NCBI GenBank assembly: GCA_020634555.1
Contig: JACKBK010000015.1
Coordinates: 6,879 to 70,878 of the forward strand
Source: Caldilineae bacterium
GTDB taxonomy: Bacteria; Chloroflexota; Anaerolineae; JAAEKA01
Reading direction: 5' to 3'
DNA length: 64,000 nt
The notes beneath the pieces were generated by a model that was not told where the DNA came from, did no database searches, and saw nothing but the letters and a program-made list of their open reading frames with translations. Shown piece after piece: positions 58,185-64,000 of this stretch. Positions within the stretch are counted from its first letter, which is position 1. Each line of letters starts with the position of its first letter. Position numbers and translations under genes: made by a program.

Positions 58185-59693
58185 ATGACTGATCGTCCGG
58201 TGCGCGTCCGTTTCGCGCCCAGCCCAACGGGCTATCTGCACATCGGCGGCGCTCGCTCGGCGCTGTTCAACTGGCTCTACGCCCGCGGGCATGGCGGCCG
58301 CTTCATCCTGCGCATCGAGGACACCGACCGCAAGCGCTACATCGACGACTCGATGCCCGATATCCTGGCCGGCCTGCGCTGGCTTGGCTTGCAATGGGAC
58401 GAAGGACCGGAGGTGGGCGGCGACCACGGCCCCTACTTCCAGAGCGAGCGGCTGCCGATCTACACCAGATGGGCTGACTGGCTGGTGGACAACGGCCACG
58501 CCTACCGTTGCTACTGCACCGAGGAGCGATTGGCCGCTCTGCGCGAGCAGCAGGTCGCCAACAAGGAACAGTCCGGCTACGACCGCCACTGTCGGTATCT
58601 CACCACCGAACAGCGGGCCGAGCGCGAGGCTGCCGGCGATTCCTACGTGGTGCGCTTCGCCATCGATCCCATCGACGGCAGCACCACCTTTCACGACGCC
58701 ATCCGCGGCGAGATTACCGTCGAGCACAGCCTCTTGCAGGACGCCGTACTGCTCAAATCCGACGGCTGGCCGACCTACCACCTGGCCGCGGTCGTGGACG
58801 ACCACCTGATGGAGATCAGCCACATCATGCGCAGCGACGAGTGGCTGCCCAGCGCGCCGCTGGGCGTGTTGCTCTACGCGGCGTTTGGATGGGAGCCGCC
58901 CGTCTGGGCGCACCTGCCGGTCATCCTCAACCCCAACGGCAAGGGCAAGATGAGCAAGCGCTACACCCTCAACGAGGACGGAACCAGCGTGCCGGTGCAT
59001 CTGCGCGACTACATCGCCGACGGCTACATCAGCGAGGCGATGGTCAACTTCCTGGCCAACATCGGCTGGAGCATCGATGGCAGCCGCGAGGTGTTCACCC
59101 CGGAAGAGGCTATGGCAGCGTTCAGCATCGACGGCATCAACCCCTCACCGGCCGCCTTCCCCTACGACAAGCTGGTCTGGCTGGATGGCGTCTACATCCG
59201 CGAGCTGGATGACGAGGATCTCTACCGGCGGCTGCTTCCCTTCGTCGCACGAGGCGTGGGGATGAGCGAAGCGGAGATGGCTGCGCGGCCCGAGCTGCGA
59301 CCGGCCGTGCCGCTGATCAAGGAGCGCATCAAGACCCTGGCCGACGCCACGCCGATGCTCGGCTTCCTCTTTGTCGATGGCCCCATCGAGTACGACGACC
59401 CCGCGGCCTTGATCGGGAAAAAGATGACAGCCACGGATTCTATCGTTGCGCTGGATGCTGCGCTGGCCGCGTTGCCTGAGGTCGATCCGTGGACTCATGA
59501 CACCATCGAGGCTTGCCTGCGCAGTCTCCCGGAGAGTACCGGCCTCAAGCTGCGCAGCCTTCTGACCCCGGTGCGCGTTGCCGTCACCGGTTCCAACGTG
59601 TCGCCGCCGCTGTTCGAGACGCTGGAGATCCTGGGCCGCGAGCGGACGATGGAGCGCCTGGCCGTAGCCCGCGACATCCTGCGCAACCACTGA
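58185..59693 (+). CDS. gltX: Glutamate--tRNA ligase
   Basis: 502 residues from ATG 58185 with AAGGAGATG upstream. VRFAPSPTGYLHIGGARSAL (HIGG at 19-22), KMSKR at 255-259, RIEDTDRKRY and the C-terminal anticodon-binding helical domain (GSNVSPPLFETLEILGRER). The usual zinc-type CYCTEERL segment is present as YRCYCTEERLAALR. Discriminating type is plausible given the separate glnS. Confidence 0.97.
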   Translation: MTDRPVRVRFAPSPTGYLHIGGARSALFNWLYARGHGGRFILRIEDTDRKRYIDDSMPDILAGLRWLGLQWDEGPEVGGDHGPYFQSERLPIYTRWADWLVDNGHAYRCYCTEERLAALREQQVANKEQSGYDRHCRYLTTEQRAEREAAGDSYVVRFAIDPIDGSTTFHDAIRGEITVEHSLLQDAVLLKSDGWPTYHLAAVVDDHLMEISHIMRSDEWLPSAPLGVLLYAAFGWEPPVWAHLPVILNPNGKGKMSKRYTLNEDGTSVPVHLRDYIADGYISEAMVNFLANIGWSIDGSREVFTPEEAMAAFSIDGINPSPAAFPYDKLVWLDGVYIRELDDEDLYRRLLPFVARGVGMSEAEMAARPELRPAVPLIKERIKTLADATPMLGFLFVDGPIEYDDPAALIGKKMTATDSIVALDAALAALPEVDPWTHDTIEACLRSLPESTGLKLRSLLTPVRVAVTGSNVSPPLFETLEILGRERTMERLAVARDILRNH

Positions 59694-59695
59694 AG

Positions 59696-59719
59696 TTGAG
59701 CTTTTTCGGCAAAGCTCAA
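59696..59719. repeat. Hairpin with TTTTTCGGCAAA core after gltX
   Basis: TTGAGCTTT (59696-59704), loop TTCGGC, AAAGCTCAA (59711-59719); nine perfect base pairs. Shares its core with 35118-35152 and 59869-59900. It starts three bases after the gltX stop. Confidence 0.8.
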
Positions 59720-59769
59720 ATTCTGACGCGCGTTCCGTGAAGACTTGCTGACCCGCCGAACATGCTATA

Positions 59770-59839
59770 GCTCACGGATCACGCGGATTTCATAGATTCT
59801 TGGGGCGATTGCTTCGTGAAATCCGCGTGATCCGTGAGC
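59770..59839. repeat. Perfect 23-bp hairpin
   Basis: GCTCACGGATCACGCGGATT followed by TCA (59770-59792) is exactly inverted at 59817-59839 around a 24-base loop. The GGATCAC unit recalls the heptad arms at 38800-38857. Confidence 0.92.
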
Positions 59840-59868
59840 ATTTCTTGGGCAGCGCGCCAGTAGAGATA

Positions 59869-59900
59869 GAAGTCGAACTTTGCGGAAAAAGTTCGACTTC
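59869..59900. repeat. Perfect 12-bp hairpin with GCGGAAA loop
   Basis: GAAGTCGAACTT (59869-59880), loop TGCGGAAA, AAGTTCGACTTC (59889-59900). Third member of the TTTTCCGAAAA-core family. It lies 18 bases before the next start codon. Confidence 0.85.
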
Positions 59901-59917
59901 TCAGATGCGAGGAACTT

Positions 59918-61135
59918 ATGCAAGAGATCGTCGTTGCCTGTGTGCAACTGCGCATCCGTTTGCCGCAGGACCGCGAGGAACTGGAACAGCACCTGCTGCG
60001 CTTCGGCAACCTGGCACAGACCAAACGTGCTCGCCTCCTGATCTTTCCCCAGTACAGTGGTCTGATGGCGGCCGCGCTGGTCACCACCGGCGCGCGCAGC
60101 GGTCTCCTGCGCCAGGCAGACCAGGCCCGTCGCAGCAACGCGTCTTTCTGGAGCCGCACCCAGGCCCGGTTGGCCGGTGGAGCAGCCAGCGTGCTGGGCG
60201 CGGACTTCGGCAAGGCGCTGGAGGGCGCTCTCATCCAGCGGCCCGACGAGGTGCGTGAGGCCGTCACTTCCCTATTCTCCAGCATCGCCCGCCACCACGG
60301 AATGACCGTGGTAGCCGGCAGCGCGTACTTGCAGGACGCGGATGGCGCGGTCCGCCACATCGCGCTGGTGTTCGGGCCGGACGGGCAGCAGCTTGGCGCG
60401 CAGGCCGCCGTCACCCTGCGCCGCGACGAGAACCCGCTGGTCGAAGCGGGCAAGACGTGGCAGGCCATCGACACGCCGGTGGGCCGCCTGGGTATCCTGT
60501 TGGGGTACGACATGTTTTACCCGGAGGCAGGGCGCGCGCTGGCCTACGCCGGCGCGGAGGCGCTCATCGGCCTGGGTGCGACGACCAGGCCGGCGGTGGT
60601 CGCTCGCCAGCGCCACGGCTTGCTGGCCCGAGTCGAAGACAACCAGCTCTTCGGCGCGATGAGCTTCGCCGTCGGCTACAACCCGTTCACGCCCGCCGAC
60701 CAGGAACCCTACCTGGGACGCTCGCTGTTGGCGGCGCCGATCAGCCTGTCCCAGCGCAACACCAATGTCCTGGTGGAGATGGGAACCGACAGCACCGAAG
60801 GGTTGATCACCGCCGAGTGGAACTACGAGACGCTGCGTACGCTGTGGGCCGAGGATGACCCGCCCATCCGCAGCGCCATGCCGGTCGCGAGCTTCGGCCC
60901 CGCGCTGTCGGTCCTTTACAACAGCGGCCTGACCATCAGTAGGACGTTGCAGATCGAGGCGAAACCGCCCGCTAAAACTATCGGAATGTATACACCTCAC
61001 GAGGCCTTGCCTGAACCATTGCCAGTGCCGGAAGACGAAAGCGCATTGGATGAACCTCAGACAGAGCATCCAGTTGCCGACGATTATATCCACCCTCATC
61101 AACGCGAACAAGGCGATGATAGTACGTCGTCCTGA
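59918..61135 (+). CDS. Nitrilase-fold protein without catalytic residues
   Basis: 405 residues. The alphabetaalphabeta fold of carbon-nitrogen hydrolases is recognisable (RLLIFPQYS, MTVVAGSAYLQD, GRLGILLGYDMFYPEAGRAL). The catalytic Glu of FPE is Gln45, the catalytic Cys of the CYD motif is Gly196 and the Lys position reads RRDENP, so the Glu-Lys-Cys triad is absent. A long acidic C-terminal tail (about 350-405) is added. It probably binds a ligand or partner rather than hydrolysing amides. GAGGAAC precedes the ATG. Confidence 0.85.
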   Translation: MQEIVVACVQLRIRLPQDREELEQHLLRFGNLAQTKRARLLIFPQYSGLMAAALVTTGARSGLLRQADQARRSNASFWSRTQARLAGGAASVLGADFGKALEGALIQRPDEVREAVTSLFSSIARHHGMTVVAGSAYLQDADGAVRHIALVFGPDGQQLGAQAAVTLRRDENPLVEAGKTWQAIDTPVGRLGILLGYDMFYPEAGRALAYAGAEALIGLGATTRPAVVARQRHGLLARVEDNQLFGAMSFAVGYNPFTPADQEPYLGRSLLAAPISLSQRNTNVLVEMGTDSTEGLITAEWNYETLRTLWAEDDPPIRSAMPVASFGPALSVLYNSGLTISRTLQIEAKPPAKTIGMYTPHEALPEPLPVPEDESALDEPQTEHPVADDYIHPHQREQGDDSTSS

Positions 61136-61154
61136 TACAATTTAAAGAGCAATC

Positions 61155-62129
61155 ATGCAAACAGAGACAGAAAACATCACTCTTCGCCCTCTCGGCCAAA
61201 CCGGCATCCAGATCTCACCTGTCGGCATGGGCGTGATGGAGTTTTCCGGCGGCGGCGGACTGATCGGACGCGCCTTTCCGGTCATTGCGCAGGAGACCAA
61301 GAACGCCATCGTCCAGGCCGCGCTGGAGGGCGGCATCACCTGGTTCGACACCGCGGAGATGTATGGAATGGGCGAGTCGGAGCGGTCACTGGCGGCTGCG
61401 CTGCACACAGCCGGGAAATCCGACGACGATGTGGTAGTCGCGACCAAGTGGCTCCCGTTGCTGCGCACGGCTGGCAACATTCCGAAAACTATCGACGACC
61501 GTCTGCGCGAGCTGGACGGCTACAGCATCGACCTCTATCAGGTCCACCAGCCGTGGAGCTTCTCGTCGCCCGAGGAGGAGATGAACGCGATGGCCGATCT
61601 GGTGGAGGCGGGCAAGATCCGCTCGGTGGGCGTCAGCAACTTCGGGCCGCAGGCCATGCGCCGCGCCTCACGCGCGCTGCGCCAACGCGGCCTGACCCTG
61701 GCCTCCAACCAGGTCAAGTATAGCCTTCTGGACCGCAAGATCGAACACGACGGCACGCTGGACACCGCCCGCGAGCTGGGCGCCACCATTATCGCCTACA
61801 CGCCGCTGGAGTCGGGCCTGCTGACCGGCAAATATCATCAGCCGGGCGATCCCCAGAGCGGGGCGCTGGCCTGGCGCAAGTGGATGATCCGGCGCAACCT
61901 GGAGCGGACCCGCCCGCTGATCGAGGCGCTGGAGGAGATCGGCCGGCAGCACGACGCAACGCCCGCGCAGGTCGCGTTGAACTGGTTGATCAATTTTCAT
62001 GGCGACCTGGTGGTCGTTATTCCCGGTGCGACCAAGGTCTACCAAGCGCAACAGAACGCGGGCGCTATGGCATTCCGCCTGAGCGACGCCGAGATGGCCC
62101 GGCTCGACGAGCTGTCGCGACGGGTCTAG
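61155..62129 (+). CDS. Aldo/keto reductase
   Basis: 324 residues, TIM barrel. Catalytic Asp and Tyr in WFDTAEMYG (about 65-73), Lys in ATKW (about 98) and His in QVHQPW (about 127); the NADPH-binding end GATKVYQAQQNAGAM is normal. Similar to general-stress and YdbC/MocA-like AKRs; substrate unknown. TACAAT at 61136-61141 could be its -10. Single gene. Confidence 0.93.
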   Translation: MQTETENITLRPLGQTGIQISPVGMGVMEFSGGGGLIGRAFPVIAQETKNAIVQAALEGGITWFDTAEMYGMGESERSLAAALHTAGKSDDDVVVATKWLPLLRTAGNIPKTIDDRLRELDGYSIDLYQVHQPWSFSSPEEEMNAMADLVEAGKIRSVGVSNFGPQAMRRASRALRQRGLTLASNQVKYSLLDRKIEHDGTLDTARELGATIIAYTPLESGLLTGKYHQPGDPQSGALAWRKWMIRRNLERTRPLIEALEEIGRQHDATPAQVALNWLINFHGDLVVVIPGATKVYQAQQNAGAMAFRLSDAEMARLDELSRRV

Positions 62130-62253
62130 GAACGTGTGTGAGTGTGGGTGACCGAACAATCAAGAACTGAAACAGAGGGGATTGGGCAGAGATCGGACAA
62201 CAGCTGTGCAACGACCGCATGTCCGTTCAAGGCAATGAGCGCCTTCGTCTGCG

Positions 62254-62672
62254 CTAGAGGGTTTCCAGGTATTGACCAATGCAACGTGCAAACGTGTTGA
62301 AATCGTCCAGATCCCCATGTAAATACTCGAAGAGTCTGTCAGGATCAACGTCGACATACATGTGAACGAGCGCGTTGCGAAAGCTGGCCATGTCTGCGAG
62401 GCGCCGCCCGAGTTCCTGCGGTAAGACACCAATGTCCGCTAATGCCGGAAAATGTCTCGATACTCACCCGGCGTCTGAACGCGTGAGGCTGCCAGAATTA
62501 TGCTCCCAATGTCTAGTGCTGCTTGAATCGCCACCTGGAAGTTGCGCTCAACCGAAGTTCGTATGATCCAGTCGTGGACGAACTCATCGTGGGTCAATTC
62601 CTGCATCTCTAGCAAAGCGTTCACGGAGTTGGCGATAACGGTCAATCGAGCCACGATGGGGGTTGTATCCAT
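62254..62672 (-). pseudogene. hepT: HepT-type toxin gene with a one-base frameshift
   Basis: ATG at 62672 opens DTTPIVARLTVIANSVNALL then VERNFQVAIQAALDIGSII, a normal DUF86 N-terminal half. At an A-run (plus strand 62449-62452) one T is missing on the coding strand; beyond it the continuation is found in another frame, FPALADIGVLPQELGRRLAD, RNALVHMYVDVDPDRLFEYL, with the catalytic RX4HXY intact (RNALVHMY). Restoring one base gives a full-length toxin ending at 62254. Either sequencing error in a homopolymer or true toxin inactivation. Confidence 0.85.
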
Positions 62673-63129
62673 GAAGTAAGTCTCCTCTGCGAACCCGGTC
62701 GAGCACAGTTTTTTCATGCCGGTCGATGAAAGGCTTGAAGTCAAGATAGCGACTAACGGTTGATGCGGTCCATTCGATACGCAGCTGCTCGTTGTTGCAG
62801 TTGAGCACGACACCGTCACGGATTACCCGGTAGCTTACCGCCAAAGGAACGTCGTCCAGAACGATTACATCAATATCCCGATCCCTCACCAAGGCTTTGA
62901 TATCTTTCGTCACACGCAAACGCAGCGAGAACCGCGCAGCAGCATCCTGGGGCGACTGTAGCAATATGGCAATATCGATGTCAGACAAAGGAGATGCCTG
63001 TCCACGGGCAACAGAGCCGAACAAATATGCCACTGCTATTTGCTCCTGGGCAGCAAAATAGGGGACGAGTACGGTCTGGATAGAACTAATATCCAGTACT
63101 GGTTCCACCGTCGTCACGTACATGGTCAT
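62584..63129 (-). CDS. mntA: MntA-type nucleotidyltransferase antitoxin
   Basis: 181 residues. The NTase motif YLFGSVARGQASPLSDIDI is complete, third Asp in DRDIDVIVLDD. About 50 extra residues at the C-terminus overlap the hepT start by some 89 bases. It belongs to the larger MntA group with a C-terminal SRYLDFKPFIDRHEKT helix. Its RX4HXY partner is downstream on the same strand. ATG at 63123 is an alternative start. Confidence 0.9.
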   Translation of the reverse strand: MTMYVTTVEPVLDISSIQTVLVPYFAAQEQIAVAYLFGSVARGQASPLSDIDIAILLQSPQDAAARFSLRLRVTKDIKALVRDRDIDVIVLDDVPLAVSYRVIRDGVVLNCNNEQLRIEWTASTVSRYLDFKPFIDRHEKTVLDRVRRGDLLHGYNPHRGSIDRYRQLRERFARDAGIDPR

Positions 63130-63237
63130 GTTGATTGTGCCCTGGGGTCTTCGTTATCAATCGATCGGATACTCCGCCATTGTAGCAGCCATGCGAGAAT
63201 TCGTCAACGCCTTTTCCTCGACCGGTTTCCCGCGAAA

Positions 63238-63266
63238 TCGCCAAAGTCGCTTGATGGCCGTATAAT
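63238..63266 (+). promoter_or_regulatory. Promoter of the SagB-like gene
   Basis: TATAAT at 63261-63266 and a weak -35 TCGCCA at 63238-63243 with 17-bp spacing. The start codon is at 63278, so the leader would be only about five bases. Confidence 0.55.
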
Positions 63267-63277
63267 ACGCGCCAATC

Positions 63278-64000
63278 ATGCCGTTTCGTCTGATGCAAAA
63301 GTACCGCTCGCCGGAGCCGCAGGCTCCGCTCCGTCCCGCCCAATCGCCGCTGGACATTGTTCTCGACTACCACCAGGCCACCAAACACGCACCGTACCGC
63401 TACGCCCGCTCGCTGGGCTACATGGACTGGGACACGCAGCCGGATCCCTTTCGCCGCTATCGAGGCGCGCCGCTGCTGCCGCTGGACGAGATTCCACCGA
63501 CAGCCGACCCGCCCTACGGAGCGCTGTTTCAGCCCGGCTCCATCGCGCCGCGCCCGCTGGATCGGGACTTCATCTCGCAACTTTTCTACGACTCGCTGGC
63601 GCTGTCGGCCTGGAAGGAATATGGCGGGAGTCGCTGGGCGCTGCGTGTCAATCCGTCCAGCGGCAACCTGCACCCCACCGAAGGCTATCTCATCAGCGGG
63701 CCGGTGGCGGGACTGCTGGACTCGCCGGCGGTTTGCCATTACGCGCCGGATGAACACGGCCTGGAGGTTCGTCGAACGCTGACCAGCGGGCAATGGCAGC
63801 GCCTCTTGGATCAACTGCCGCACAGCACGGTGCTGGTGGCGCTTACATCGATCGTCTGGCGCGAGGCGTGGAAATATGGCGAGCGAGCCTTTCGCTACTG
63901 TATGCACGACGTTGGGCACGCGCTCGCGGCTGTTGCCATCGCCGCGGCGGCCATGGGCTGGCAGGCCCGGCTGCTCGAGACAGTCAGCGAAGCCGATCTG
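63278..64000 (+). CDS. SagB/ThcOx-type nitroreductase-fold dehydrogenase (partial, runs off the window)
   Basis: 241 codons open from ATG 63278 to the window edge. The N-terminal part DIVLDYHQATKHAPYRYARS and the FMN-site regions SAWKEYGGSRWALRVNPSSG with NLHPTEGYLI are characteristic of SagB-type oxidases, which oxidise azolines to azoles in peptide natural products, and of free-standing relatives with unknown substrates. EAWKYGERAFRYCMHDVGHA near the end is the dimer-interface helix region. No azoline synthetase genes are visible in the window, so the substrate stays open. Confidence 0.85.
   Translation, partial: MPFRLMQKYRSPEPQAPLRPAQSPLDIVLDYHQATKHAPYRYARSLGYMDWDTQPDPFRRYRGAPLLPLDEIPPTADPPYGALFQPGSIAPRPLDRDFISQLFYDSLALSAWKEYGGSRWALRVNPSSGNLHPTEGYLISGPVAGLLDSPAVCHYAPDEHGLEVRRTLTSGQWQRLLDQLPHSTVLVALTSIVWREAWKYGERAFRYCMHDVGHALAAVAIAAAAMGWQARLLETVSEADL

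Noticed and set aside
63040..63782. Plus-strand ORFs at 63040-63753 and 63357-63782
   Set aside because: They are shifted frames of the SagB-like gene that starts at 63278 and stays open to the window end with clear motifs.

Overview
The window is a high-GC bacterial chromosome segment with no rRNA or tRNA genes seen. Gene content fits Chloroflexota, probably an Anaerolineae/Caldilinea-like organism: a MalT/BTAD-type giant regulator, a tRNA m1A58 methyltransferase, bactofilins, a T-box-controlled pheST operon, a GxGD-repeat adhesin-like protein, and many non-coding hairpin repeats between genes. This is inferred from gene families and style, not from a database search.

Layout. 0-7 kb: beta-helix-like surface protein, small membrane protein, trmI with a near-consensus promoter touching its start codon, a P-loop kinase-like gene and an M16C (PreP-like) protease. 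7-14.7 kb: a DNase I-like nuclease, BrnTA, a coiled-coil membrane protein, an amino-acid ABC uptake system (double-domain binding lipoprotein plus permease, with an ATPase gene apparently truncated next to hicAB) and an NCKX-type Ca2+ exchanger. 14.7-20.3 kb: pheT, pheS, a T-box leader with promoter, and two coupled bactofilins. 20.3-29.2 kb: YigZ, an NmrA-like/DinB pair with decayed copies of both nearby, an SDR, an AlkZ-related protein, MntA/HepT and a 1082-aa BTAD regulator. 29.3-47.6 kb: a long same-strand set of acyl-chain genes (two KASIII-like enzymes, two or three AMP-forming acyl ligases, four alpha/beta hydrolases, SDR, thiolase plus DUF35 partner, enoyl-CoA hydratase, MaoC) interleaved with three S23-type four-helix-bundle genes. 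43.9-51.4 kb: a decay zone with a wrecked IS3-family element, a frameshifted ligase, two dead LivK-like binding-protein genes and a dead LivG. 51.5-55.3 kb: intact livF, livH, livM. 55.4-64 kb: glnS, a YhaM-like protein, gltX, a nitrilase-fold protein without catalytic residues, an aldo/keto reductase, a second MntA/HepT pair with hepT frameshifted, and the start of a SagB-type nitroreductase.

How the parts work together. The 29-55 kb block reads as uptake (Liv transporter) plus CoA activation (ligases), hydration/dehydrogenation (enoyl-CoA hydratase, MaoC, SDR) and thiolytic or Claisen chemistry (thiolase/DUF35, KASIII-like) for an unidentified carboxylic acid. Loss of LivK and LivG suggests the import arm is dying or borrows parts from elsewhere.

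The most unusual signal is non-coding. Many gene junctions carry degenerate 7-bp tandem repeats (core GGTNANN, with NNTNACC on the other side) arranged as two inverted arms. The arm vocabulary differs between loci but matches within each locus. All three S23-family genes sit between two such arms, which is the architecture of S23-encoding intervening sequences in some 23S rRNA genes, here between protein genes. The same repeats sit inside the pheS T-box leader, frame the decayed IS3 insertion, and supply stop codons for several genes; related low-complexity repeats lie in frame in pheT and an acyl ligase. A mirror-symmetric array of four 18-bp hairpins (52.3-52.5 kb) and a 96-bp MITE with a 9-bp target duplication and a visible empty site are further candidate new elements.
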